NCBI GenBank assembly: GCA_024336345.1
Contig: JANFOG010000004.1
Location: forward strand, 2,852,001 to 2,916,000
Length of the DNA stretch: 64,000 bases
Source: Mariannaea sp. PMI_226
Taxonomy: Eukaryota; Ascomycota; Sordariomycetes; Hypocreales; Nectriaceae
Reading direction: 5' to 3'
Shown: in pieces, positions 21,338-33,162 of the stretch
Layout of the letters: each line of letters starts with the position of its first letter
Numbering within the stretch: the first letter of the stretch is position 1
Program-made: the position numbers and the translations under genes
The notes under the pieces: generated by a model
Databases searched by the model: none
Seen by the model: only the letters and a program-made list of their open reading frames with translations
What the model was told of the DNA's origin: nothing

Positions 21338-23753
21338 ATGCCAGGCCTGCCCATTAAAACCGATGCCGCACGGTTGCAGTGCTCAACATGCGAGAAGACG
21401 TATGCTAGGGTTAGTCACCTAAGGCGTCATGAAGCTACACGTAAGTTCCCACACCCTGCCAACTCTTACTCGAGTCCATTGGCTCGTATGTTCTTGTCTC
21501 TGTCTCTTGTCTCTCTAAGGGCCCCCCTCCCCTGGTCCCCGCCTAACTAATAACATAACGGAGTTGGCTGATTACTTGTGTATGTATGTACCTGTAGACA
21601 ACAATGACAGGCTGATTACCTGCCCTTCCTGTTCAAAAGCATTTGTGAGGATGTAAGTGCACAAAGCCTTCGCCCGTTTTAGGAGAAGGGACCAATCAAT
21701 CCCCCCCTCCCCTTTGTTTCCCCGTTCCCTCGCTTGAGTTTCCTTTTCTTATATTCGTTTTGTATAATTTCCTGCTTGCTCTGTTTTATTTTCTTCTTTC
21801 TCTCCTTTCTCTTACTAACTTCTTTGAAGCGATGTTGCTCGTAGACATATGCGCAGCTGCGTAGAGGATGGAGACAGCATCATTCTGCCCACCGCCAGAC
21901 GAGGGAAGAAACCCAGAGCTTGTGATAGATGCTCCCAAGGTAAAGTCTCATGTGATTTGGAAACGCCATGCTCCCGGTGTCGCGTCAGCGGCCTGTCCTG
22001 TTCGTACCTTCGGGTTGACGCACATGCTGCCACCTCTGCTACTACCACTACCATCACCACTAACACCAGTACTACCACCAAAACTTCACCCGGAGCTGAG
22101 ATCTCATGGCTGCTGAGAATGACTGATCCGCAAGCTGTTGGGACTGAAGATGCTATTTCACATGACATACGCAACGACGAGCTCACATCAGATGAAGCCT
22201 GGGATGTGCCCGCTCCTTTGGACCTCCAAGGCGCCAAGTCATTGCTTGAAGATGAGGCCTTTCCATGGGGCCCTGCGGCCTGGTTGACAGACGACCCGAT
22301 TCTTGGCCTAGAATTTGGCACGGAACGTATGGATATCGACCAGTCCTCCACATTCCATTCCGCTCTTCTGAAAGCACGGATGGATGAGATCATCTCTGAG
22401 ATGGCGAAAACCCACGAGCAGATGAGACGGGACTTTCCCAACGAGTGTGGAGAGTTTGACATTTCACTTGCACGCAAAGTTTTCACTACATACAACTTGG
22501 AGCACTTTGTGTGGGTATATTTCCATCGTGTTCATCCTTACCATCCTATCCTGCACCCTCCCACTTTCGACTGCGAGAAAGCCTCGCTGCCGCTCCTGTT
22601 GGCAATCTTCCATTACGGCGCGCTCTTCTCTGCGCCTATTGATGATGCCATGTCAGCCCGCTCTTTCTTCCATGCTGCAGAGGAGTACATCTTTAATCAT
22701 CGTGACATGCGGCAACTGCTTCTATCTGGCCGGGCAACTGAGCCATGCTCGAGGACCACGCTGGAAGTCTTGCAGGCGGCGCTCTCGATCCTCCTGATCC
22801 AGAATAGTAAGAATGACGAGACGGTCCGCCGGAGAATACGCATTGAGAAACTGCCTCGCTTCAACGCAGCTATTCGGTACTCCGGTGCGTTCCGAGCAAA
22901 GCATCAAGTTGATGTGACCGAGTACGTGGCATCTACCTGGGAGCAATTTATCGACGCGGAACTCAGGATTCGGTATGTGAAAATGGGACTCTAAATACAC
23001 CAATACAGTCCTTTTTTCCCTTTTCACAACATAAATATCCAAGCTAATGCTTTACCAGTTTAGCACATTATACCCAGCTAAACAACAACTTTATGGCCGG
23101 TTGCTTCAACGCCCCTGCTCAAGCATACTTATGCGAAATGGTGGGAGACATGCCCAGTCGACGCGAGCTATTTGACGCCCCTAATCCGCAAGCCTTTGTC
23201 GAGCAGGCATTGCTGGAGCCTGCTGGACCTCGTCTTCAGTCATTAGCCAAGTCGATTTCTGCCTTGATGAGTGACTCGTGGCCGGGACCGACAGATGAGA
23301 TGTATAAACGCATGACGCCTGACAACTTATTTATACATTTAGTTGGTAAGCATAACAACACACGCCTGTATTTCTCTCTGTTTCGTTCTCTCAACTACTT
23401 TTCTGTGAACCGAATATCTGTAGTAACAAGCGCTTTCAGCCATAGGACTCATGATCGTAGTCTCCAGAACTAACTGTCTCTTCCCAACATCATCACGCAC
23501 ACTCATTCTCGCCTGCATGCGCTGGAAGTCCCTCTGGGACGCGGTGACCAAAAGAGATGGCAAGCCGCCCCAGCACGGATTTATTAAGCACGCCATGGAG
23601 ATGTGGGCCTTCAGCTTGGTTGTCATCAACGTCCAGCGTTCGGGCGAGACGTCATCTGATTACATGACCAATATTGCTCTGGACTCGTTTGAGAGCGTGA
23701 ACGAGTTCATGAACCGGTATAAGGACGGGCTGAATCGGTCACCAGCCCGATAA
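21338..23753 (+). CDS. Transcription factor with two C2H2-type fingers plus a Zn2Cys6 cluster
   Basis: Five exons (21338-21440, 21598-21652, 21830-22972, 23059-23345, 23440-23753) give 633 aa. Finger 1 spans CSTCEKTYARVSHLRRHEATH (C2H2) and finger 2 starts CPSCSKAFVR and ends RRHMRSC (C2HC). Right after comes a perfect Zn2Cys6 cluster with CX2CX6CX5CX2CX6C spacing (CDRCSQGKVSC, then DLETPCSRCRVSGLSC). The C-terminal half has a fungal-specific regulatory domain (VYFHRVHPYHPILHPPTF onward). The protein is probably nuclear and binds DNA with either or both modules. All exon joins fall inside or next to the fingers and keep frame; the intron before exon 3 is 177 nt. The target genes are not shown by the sequence; the neighbour downstream is a membrane protein. 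The start at 21338 is the first ATG before finger 1, and a longer N-terminus cannot be excluded. Confidence 0.88.
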
Positions 23754-24479
23754 AATACGGGAAATGAACTGAAGAGGAAATGGCATGGGAAAGGAGAACA
23801 AAAAAAGTTCGGAGTTTTTTTTTTCCTTCTTTTTCGGCAGGTTTCATACGAAGCCAGTGATGCTTCATTTTACATGCTTAACTTAATAGGCTTCATATCT
23901 TACACTTGGAGATGTGGAAGCTCATGCATTCATTGTACAATACTGTCATGATTACGACTCCACTCAATTTTCAAGATATCCAGATCTCACTCTTACAATA
24001 GATACCAAATCCTTTACATATACACATTGCGCAACTTCTGTCATCCAGGTTCTTGAGGTGGAGAAAAGAAAGTAAACTGATTGGTAAAACCCCGAAGGTT
24101 TCCTTCATCATTTCATGACGAGTAATGTGCTTGTGTTTAGAAATAGGAGGGTAATTCAGAACAACTACTGGGGTGCCACGCGTCCACTTAAACCCTGATG
24201 CGGTCCGGTCCGAGTCTTCTCAAATAAGCACACAATTATTACTGCTTTAGATAACTCTGGGGTCTTTGATGATACCGGATACATCGGGATGCATGGGAAT
24301 GCTTGAGGCTTTCGAGACACGCAGCACATGAGAAAACCTTACATCCGAATGCCTTCGGAACTTATAAAATTTCGCTTCCGATTTATAAGAATCACAAAAT
24401 AAAAATTATCTGCCTCGCAGACTTCTCAACTACACTCTTTTGCCGTTAATTTCTTCTCAAAAAAGTTACTCAACTCACA
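23754..24479. other. Intergenic, no supported gene
   Basis: This stretch holds the terminator of the regulator gene (T-rich tract near 23815-23835) and the promoter of the next gene. No open frame with protein-like content is seen. Confidence 0.6.
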
Positions 24480-25125
24480 ATGGCCATCACCAACCTCCTC
24501 CAGTCCCTGTTCTCACACCTCGCTCCTCTCCATCTCCTCTCATTCGCCACCCTCCTAGGCTCCCAGCTCTACCAATCTTTCATCATCACCAAAATCGCCT
24601 TCAAGACTCTTCCCAGCTCCGCATACACCAACTTCCAGAAACGCATCTTCCCCATCTACTTTCGTGGCCAGTCTGCGCTGCTCTTACTGACTGCCATCAC
24701 CTTACCACCGCTCGGTCCTTTCTCTCTAGCCCAGCAGCACAAGAGCGATTGGATCCCCTTTGTCGTATCCGGGTCGACTGCTGCGCTCAACTTTTTCCTG
24801 TTCGGACCTAGGACGCGTGAGCTAATGCTGAAGCGCGTTGAGCAAGGTACGACATTGACCCATGAAAGAACCCATGCTCAAGTCAAAGTTTTCTTTCTCT
24901 ATTTTCTTGTTACATGACAGCCAGCATACTAACCGGTGGAATATTTATATGCACACAGGACGGGCAGACTCGAAAACGACAGACATTACGGGCCCTTCAC
25001 CGGCAATGGCTCAGTTGAACCGACAGTTTTCAAGAGCGCATGCCATGTGTATTCACTTGAATCTATTGTCTATGGGCGCTCTTGTGTTTTACGGCTGGCG
25101 GCTCTCTTCTAGACTGCAGTATTAA
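24480..25125 (+). CDS. TMEM205/DUF4149-like integral membrane protein
   Basis: Two exons (24480-24846 and 24959-25125; 112-nt intron with an ACTAACC branch site) encode 177 aa. Four hydrophobic segments are visible: LHLLSFATLLGSQLYQSF, SALLLLTAITLPPLGPF, VVSGSTAALNFFLFGP and a last one near IHLNLLSMGALVFYGW. The segment LGSQLYQSFIITKIAFKTLP followed by FQKRIFPIYFRGQ, and the later FGPRTRELMLKRVEQ, match the DUF4149 (TMEM205-like) family. The function in fungi is not established; the human relative is linked to platinum-drug resistance. It is transcribed away from the regulator gene, with no sign of linkage beyond adjacency. Confidence 0.8.
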
Positions 25126-25432
25126 AATCAGCAATAACATATTCGGCTCTTAGCGCAGCAAATCACAATGATCATTGTCAGGTTTTTGTAAGTGAAGCAT
25201 GGCCCACAGCAGAGGAGCATCCCAAGGTCCTTTATGAGATTACGAACTGCCTCCTAATTCTTGAAGGAGGAATGGATATGGGAGCTTGTAAGATAGTATT
25301 GTAAATTACATTGATAACAAGATATGGTAGACGCTCTCAGCTCCTAACTATAAATTTTCAACCAGGCCGAGTCTTGGGATTTGAAGCCCATCACGGATGT
25401 ACGTCCGTCAAAACTCCCTCTCACTCTGTACC
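25126..25432. other. Short intergenic region between convergent genes
   Basis: About 300 bp between two convergent genes. It is AT-rich toward the middle and probably holds both terminators. Nothing else is seen. Confidence 0.55.
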
Positions 25433-26285
25433 TCAGGCAGACGGGAGATAGACGATCATCTCCAGACCTCCCGAATATGGCGTGGTAGTCGTCTTGAAGC
25501 CGTTCTTCGGATCATGGATATAGGTCAGCAAGTCCTTGTACATGGGCTTTGCCATTGTCGTGTTGTCAGCCAGCACGATAGCTCCCCGTCTTAATCGAGG
25601 CTTGATAATCTCCAGGGCCGGCAAGGCGAGCGGCGTCCAGACTAAGAAACACTTGCGCATTAGCAAAGGATAATTCTCTAACACCCAGGTATTTGAACAC
25701 AGAAGAACAAGGCAGAAGATGAAGGCGGGGTCTTAGCGTACTGTCCAGCAGCAACATGTCAATCTCTTCAGGCATGCCCTCGTCCACCTTGAGGGTTTCT
25801 CTCAAATCACCCTCCCGTACTTCAATCCACGGCTCAATCTCATCCCCAGCCTCCTTCCAGTGCTCTCTCGCCTTGGCAGCCTTTGTCGGCTCCTTCTCGG
25901 TGCCAATCACTTTTCCCGTAACATTCTTGCCGTCTCTCTTCAAGTCAGCAACGTTCTGTCCCACCGCCAGCGCCAGGTAAATGGTCGAGACGCCGAAGCT
26001 CGTCCCAGCCTCGACGATGTTACGCGCGCCGATGCTGCGTGCCAGCAGATACATGAACTGACACTTGTCCTGCTCAAGGCTGACGTACTTGTCGCGCATG
26101 TGGTCGTCGGCTGAGGCGGACCAGCCGGTGCCCCAGATGTAATGGCTCAGCAGGCGGGAGACGTAGAACCAAATCTGCGAGAGGGACTTTTCCTGTGCTT
26201 CAGATGCGGTGTGCAGGCGCTGAAGGAGGCTATGGACTCGAGTGCTAGCCTCGACAGACTGCAGAGCGGCGGGTGGTGGTGTCAT
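25433..26285 (-). CDS. Class-I SAM-dependent O-methyltransferase (family 3)
   Basis: Two exons (26285-25742 and 25641-25433; 100-nt intron) encode about 250 aa. The AdoMet-binding motif is ARNIVEAGTSFGVSTIYLA; the acidic residue GTEKEP closes motif II, and MLLLDIW is the metal/substrate Asp region. The late segment GAIVLADNTTM matches the Asp-Asn pair of catechol-type O-methyltransferases that use a divalent metal. The end GGLEMIVYLP is typical of the fungal group. A second in-frame ATG 24 bp upstream (26309) would add eight residues; the one used has the more usual MTPPPAALQ start. It is probably cytosolic. The substrate is unknown, and no secondary-metabolism core gene lies next to it. Confidence 0.85.
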
Positions 26286-29200
26286 GGTTGCTACTATTAT
26301 GGGGTACAAGCTCGTCCAGCTTCGTTTTCGGGGGAAGTAGTTTCGTACAGCTATATGATGTATTTTGACGAGATGCGAACCAGTATATCTATAGATACTG
26401 TTCTGTATGGCAGGGTGACGCAGTCTAGACCCCTCCCTCCATTAGATGGCTATTAGAACGAAGCCCCGAGGCCGGTCTCGCACGTCCGAGCTGAAAACAC
26501 ATGGGGGCCGAGTGTTTGCGTATTGAAATGGTCCCATGACAGACCCCATGAATCTCGGCTTAATCAACGGCGAACCGAGCTTGGAGACTCAAGGCGGGCG
26601 TTGTAGCGAATACCCTGTTGAGAAATTGACTTCAAGCGGGGAAAAAACAGCCCGGGCGAAGGCACATGCAAAGTGTATATGTGTATATAGTTGAAAATAG
26701 TTCGACGGATAGAGACACCTGCAGTCGGGAATACAATGCCAATTCCTCCGATGACCCGGTGTCCATCCAGCACAGTTTACGGTGTCGGGGAGCTATCTAT
26801 GCGGTCGATGTCATCATGTAAGCAAGACATCAAGATCATACCGTCCCGGCATCATGGAATATGAGCCTTTGGAGGCGAAAAAGTACCTGCAAGTGCAGGG
26901 TACACGGGGGGCATCGGGTCCCTCCTTGTTGCACGCTTTGAGCCCGGGCATATTGCGGAGACATCACCTTATCAGATCCGGTTCTGGTGCACATCGTACG
27001 GACCGAGGCCGAGATTCCTCAGCCGACTTTTCGGGCCTCACAGTCAAAAGTCTGAAGAGTAATTCTTAGAGTATCAAACAAAAATCTTCCATATCCTCTT
27101 CTTCATGTATTACCATGCCATGTCACTAAAAAGCCGAATCAAACCCAGCTCATCAACTTCAAGTCTTGTCTAATACCTCAACTGACCTCGAGGTTACCCT
27201 ATACCTTCACGTCTCCTCAACACTTTTCAATGGACAAGATATAATGAAAACTGTCACCCATATGCATTGATAAATTACGATTTCTCTAGACACTTGATGA
27301 GATATCCTCAAAATCTTCGTTTAATGCTGTGACTGGATTTCACTTCGCACTTGTGAGGAGAATTACACAAGAAAATTGCCCTCTCCACTTGGGAAGTTTG
27401 GTGTGGCTGGGCACGTCGCAATGCACTGCAGCATCACAACTTTACCCCTCTGTTATCCCTGTCATAGCTTACTAGAAGAATCTGCATCTTACCCTAGTGA
27501 CCTAAGTTCGGAGTCATACTACTGTCATCCCGAGTAGTCTAAACAGAAACAGTAATCCCCTCATGCTAAAGTTGGCGATAACAGGGCCTGGCACAGAGAG
27601 CTACTAGCATCACTTTCGCGCAAGTCGCACAACATCCCGCATGCTTTATGCGTATATGGCCAAGAAAAAGATAAGCCAGGGGGAAGGGTGGTTGCAAAAA
27701 TTACCAAGTATTTCATCCACCATGAAAGAGGACTTCTTGGATCTGGATTGGATGGGCAGACACTTTGAGCATGGGAGCGTGAGCGACGAAGCGAGAGCTC
27801 AAAGCTACCACTCAAATTCCCAGGGGTCATACGAAGAGATGAAAGAAGGGTCTCAAAAAAGAAGTTTGGATGGCTGAATACGACTGTACCCTTTTTTTTT
27901 TAGAGCACATTATCGTCGTAAATGAGTTTATTATTGTAAACTTTGAACGCTTCGGAAGATGCCAAGTCAAGTCAACATCATTCTCGCATCCAAAGTGACG
28001 CTTCGCAAAGGTAGGTTGTACTGCGAATCTTTATTAGGTATTTTAGTGTAACAGTTCAATATTCGTTAACCTACTTATACGAACAATTTCTATCCTGTCG
28101 CTTGTAAAGAATGTTGATTGGCAAAACGGGAAAACAAGTAGTTACTATCTAGCGATATAATGCAAAAGAAGTTTCATCAGTCACTTCCTGTGTAACCTTG
28201 TACTGTATCTGCTGGCACCCTGCTGAGCCTTCGGCTTTACTATGGGTTTGTGAAACTACAGTCCTGCAGGTAGGTTGTCGATCATGAATGACCAGCCGAG
28301 GCGTTACTTGCAACCATCCCTGACAAACTCTTCGACTGGTTCGGAAACTGAGTCCGAGAGCGGGCGAAAGCTTCTCTTCCCCGGGCAGAATGCTACATAT
28401 CAGTTTGATGATCCCAAGCATGGTCAAGTTTGTTGCAGCTGCATACACACAGTATGTCAGTCCAAATGAGGAACTGTGCCTCGAAAACCCGGCACTTCTA
28501 AAGCAACGTCGTTACAGGATGGGAATACTGTTTGTAATTTGACGATAATCGTTGTGAGATTTTTCTCAGGAATACGGTTGAAGTCTTGGAAACAAGGCGT
28601 TGGAAGCAAGATTTCTAACCGCCATGGCAACAATGCAAGAGGGCTGTACCTAGGAGGAGTTGTTGCGCATTTATCACTAGCACAGCTGATTACATTTGTT
28701 GTATTGCAAACGGGTCAGCCAACGGAGGTGTGTTTTGTGACACCGAGGCTAGGATAACTGCAGCTCAAAAGCGACGATTCAAGCAAATTTAGGCATATTA
28801 GGCAGAGTGATACTTGCCCGGGTTTGACCGACTTGGGGAAAAGTTTCCAACTCTGGTCTCAATTTCTTACAGCGTCATGTAGGCTTCCGAGGAAGGGATT
28901 TTGGCCTCTGGAGACTTTCAATTTTTTTTTTCATTGATCAAGGTATGAAGCACGTCGGACACGAAGCTGATTAGCCAATAAACCAGGAGAGGGTGAAGCT
29001 CTACTTGCTGAGGCATTTCTTTTGACTGACTCACTGACGACAGAGAAAGTGATCGACAGAGGTTACAGAAGGAGTAAAAGAGATGATCAACAAAAATGCA
29101 AGAAGCTGATCGTTATTGCGGCAATTGTCGGTCGAATCGTGTGGCGATGTATGGTGCAGAGAGCTGCTCATACTGGCAACACGACTCGAGGATTTTCACG

Positions 29201-31108
29201 CAAAGATCCAAGTGTGCCTGCTGACCCGGCCTTCTCCTTGGCAGTTAGTTTAGATGAAAAGAAAGGAAAGAATACTCCGTAGCTCCCAAGCGAAGAATGA
29301 GGCCAGAAAATTTGTCATCAACGACCAAAGACACAGAATTCCGACGCCGTAAGTGACAAGTTGGCGAGGAACGTTCAAGAGGCCGAGGTTGATAAAGTCC
29401 CATCGTCGTAGGTCTGAAACTGGACTCGCAGTTCAAGAATTCTGGCTCTGTGAAGGCTTAGGTATCAATCGCAGCAAAAAAGGCAACTAAAAGAAAATAA
29501 ACACTCTGCCTAGTCGTCGTTCCGTAGTTGATCAAGAAATAGTACATGAGGGGTAGATAGAGCCCACAGTGCCTAGCTGAAGACACCTTATGACGTGGAA
29601 ATGTCAACTTGGGTTTGTGAGGTAGGAAATATTTTAGTCCATGTGTTTTCAGTAGCTTACATCTCTCGTGTGACTGTCAGCTTGTTATCAGAGTCTTGTG
29701 CAAGTCATAAGTTACTGTAAGTACTATCAAGGCGAGAAGCCTTGCGTCCAAAGTACCATGATCAGCTCACAGTGTTCGCTTCACCGACGGAAGGGTTTCG
29801 TGGTTGTGTGATGGAGGGGGAACGAGGACGAACAGAGTGACGACAGTCAGGTAATGTGACTTTACTGCGAGACGGGCGATCGTTATGGAGTGCGTTGGCC
29901 AAAACAAATGTTGGCCTCTGTTTGGAGCCACACGTCCTCGTACCAGTACAGCGTTCCGACAAATGAGCATTAACAAGAGGCGGCAGTGCTCCTGCAAATT
30001 ATATTCTTTATGAAAAAGGGAAAAGATTGGCAGATTAAGATGCCCGAGCCTGGATATATGGTGGCACCAACGGCGATCGCCACCGTCCAAGATCGTCAAG
30101 GACAGTAGGCGGCCACCGTATCAAACTGTACAACTCTGGAAGGAAGGAAGGGGAGTATCATTTGATTGGGTGCTTGGAGAGTCGCACCAGTTGGAAGCCC
30201 TTGAGAAGCAATTAGCCCTGGTCCCCGCCAGGGTCAAGCTTAGACGTGTCGATCATGACATCAGTTTGGCCGAGGGGCACCCGTTGGTGGTTTTGGTCCA
30301 CTGAAGGAGTAACTATGGATTCATCCCTTGTTTGATGAGATAAAAAATTTTCGTCGTTATGTTGATCCTCTGAAGGCAAGGACCAAACGGAACTCAAGCT
30401 CGAAGTCGAGGCTACTGATGAGATCCTATGTTCTTGAGCTTCTGGTTTTGAAGAAGAATACTTCATGGCGTTGTGTGAAACCAGGCTGTAACCAACCTCA
30501 TCCACCCATCACGGAATAGGAAGGGTGAAGTAAAAGGAATAGAGATGTATGGGGGTAACATGCTGAGCTATCATTCGGCCACGGTGCTGCATCCTCATTG
30601 CAATTGTGAGGCATCGCTTACATCGTACATGCCTGCCTCAGGTATTCCATAACCACAGGCTATCTTGGTCGGTTTGGACAGCCATTGGAAATAGCCAGCG
30701 GAGGCTCTGGTTGCGCTCGACAATAACAGGGTGAGATGACTGGAGGATGATTAATGCTAATCTTGGTCTGAATTTGTATTCTGATTAAGGAGAAGATCAG
30801 TCTGGATTGCATTTCCCACATGAGGAGAACGGCCAAGCTGTCCTGATGTTGGACAAGCAATACACCCTATTGCTGGTTTCGGAAACAGCGTTTGATAGAA
30901 GAGGGCAGCTGAATGCTCCCAAGCCACGATTGTTTGATAATATTTTTACTAAGGCCTCACACGTGAATATTTGAGAGGCATGGGAAGGGGTTGGAGCACG
31001 CAAGGAAGCCAATGACGATCTTCCCAACTGCTATTTGCCACGAGTTACCGACGTCGTACAAAAAAGGGCCGCCGGGGTCTCAAATAAGTTCATTCTTTGG
31101 AGAATCGG

Positions 31109-31133
<25 letters not shown>
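31109..31133. repeat. (GA)n microsatellite
   Basis: An uninterrupted run of GA dinucleotides, 25 nt long, in non-coding DNA. Confidence 0.95.
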
Positions 31134-31140
<7 letters not shown>

Positions 31141-32602
31141 CGAGATATCAAACAATTCCTCAGAAGGTGGCACTGTGAATGCCAAACCAAACAATCACAG
31201 CATCAGACTGAGAACTGAGGCGGATTACGATAATTACTGTGCATGTGTCGCTAGAAGCAAAACCGCGGCCAAAGACGTTCCTGTTGGAAGGGTTTGCCCC
31301 CGCTTATCAGGCGGATCAACTGGCCGCCGCCTTCGGGCTTAGCAGTGTATCAGTTATTGCGTCACTTGCGCTGATCGTCCTTAAACTTACAGGTTTTCAC
31401 CTACTGATTCTTCTTGGCCTTTACCTACTGTGCCGCTCTTTTGTTACGTTATCTCCCTTGTCCCCGTCAGAATTCGTCATTGCCTCTTTCTCCTCTGTTT
31501 CTATAATAAGGGCCCTTGTTTGCAGTGTCAGTTGTCAAGGGGATAGATATCCCTAGATTTGAGACTTGAGACTTGAGGGGACCCTTGAACAGGTGCCTGT
31601 TCTGCCGCATCATATGACTGTAATGTGATGTACCTGATTCGCCTTTGTGTGAAAAGTTGCGTGTGAGCGGGTTGTCTTTAGAGAAGGATGTGATCGGCTG
31701 AGGCATTGTTGGTTAAGGGAAGGCAGCAACGGGCGGGTCGCCATGAATGGGATGAGGATTGACGACAGTGCGTTTAGAGATGCTGCTCTACTGTTTCTTA
31801 GTTGGCCCTCAGCAGGTTGGGTGTGGTGCGAGTTTGTACCGGGTTCTCACATGGTACCATCAAGTAATATCTCGGGATGTTGTGCTGATAAACGGTACAG
31901 CTCCTCCGCAGCAGCGGAAGCAGACCTGGCCCTTTAGATGGGACAAAGTCGCTTTTCAGGTCACGGCGTGTCATGTTGTCTTGCTTTGGAGGTGAATTGA
32001 GAGTCGTGCTCGGTGCTGGCAGTGTGATGAGCAGCGGAGCTCGGACTGTAGCATCCGATGAACCCTTGTTTTCCGCTTTTCGTTGGGACCAAGATGCCGA
32101 GATCGACGGGGTGCAATGAACGAGAATGAGGGGGGGGTTGGTGGGTTAGTACTGTACTCCAAGGCTTTACTGTGTAAGGTAGGGAAGGGGTTCGGTGCTC
32201 AACTCAGGTAGGTAGCCTCTGAGGTTTCAGGAATGAGAGTGGAGAGGTTCTTGCAGTAGCTAGTTACCGACCTACAGGTAGCAGATCGCTGGCTCTTTTC
32301 TGATGTCTGAGATTCCATCCGAGCATGGCATCCCATGGCACCCCAGGGTCCATCCGTCTCTTCGTTTGTATTCGACTGTATTGGTCCATTTATTTATTTT
32401 AGACTTGCTATGTATTCTGTCATGGACTCTGCCGTTTTTTAACTTTTCGAGCGCATAGAATTGATCAAGGACCAAAAGACGGATGCATTGCAGCATTACC
32501 TATTTTGCAGTCAGTGAATTTGAAGCCGAGTTGTAAAAGATGGGAAGTGACGAACAAAAGTCAATACGCACAGTAGGTAGATCGTTCAAGGTAGGTAGAT
32601 AC

Positions 32603-32624
32603 CAAGGTACAGTACAGTACCTTG
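32603..32624. repeat. Inverted repeat (8-bp arms, 6-nt spacer)
   Basis: Arms CAAGGTAC and GTACCTTG surround AGTACA. They could form a small hairpin or a palindromic protein site. It lies among TAGGTA/TACCTA motifs, about 2 kb upstream of the SCOC-like gene. Confidence 0.7.
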
Positions 32625-33162
32625 CGTCTCTCATTCACCGCTCGTAGCTCTTTCCTCTTTCTCACATAGTGCTCGGCTACCTACCGTTTATCTGTAACAA
32701 CCCTTCTGTCTGTGCTTGCCCATCTTCTACCTGTACAGGCACTGTAATACGGAGTACTTTAGGCATGTATTTGCCTCTCGTTCGTCAATATCCCACCATT
32801 TCAGTGGTCTTAGTGGTCAAGTGGTGCGCCTTGCCTTGTAGGTCCCTGACAGCCCTGCCGGCCTTGTGAGCTGCTGCTCTCACCATTTTGCCTCTCATTC
32901 TCCACAGTGACCTCACTCAGAGGAGAGGCTCTTTCTCTTCCATTTGTTCGTGTCAATAATAAACTACACTACTCCTCTTCCTTTTCTCATGACTTGACAA
33001 TTACAACGTCTCTCCCCGCCAACCTGTTTCTTATTCTCCTTCGCCTTTCCTCTCTGTTTTCTCCTTTCTTCTCTTTTCTTCTCCTTTTTCCAATTTCCAG
33101 CTGTCCCATCCCCCCAATCAACCCCCCAGCTGCGTTGCTGATCGTAGAGAGGTTGGTTTCCC

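Larger units (their letters stand above)
26310..33162. other. Gene-poor region of nearly 7 kb
   Basis: No open frame here shows a recognisable domain, and no chain of exons could be built. Base composition is not strongly AT-biased, so heavy RIP is not obvious. It contains a GA microsatellite, several TAGGTA-type motifs and short minus-strand open frames, of which only 30505-30212 is somewhat protein-like (Ser-rich). It may hold non-coding transcripts or regulatory DNA. Confidence 0.5.

Noticed and set aside
30212..30505. Ser-rich minus-strand open frame in the gene desert
   Set aside because: It looks somewhat protein-like, but no flanking exons or family match could be assembled.
26310..33000. 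Possible RIP-degraded transposon
   Set aside because: The region is not clearly AT-rich, no long terminal or inverted repeats were seen, and no reverse transcriptase or transposase motif appears.
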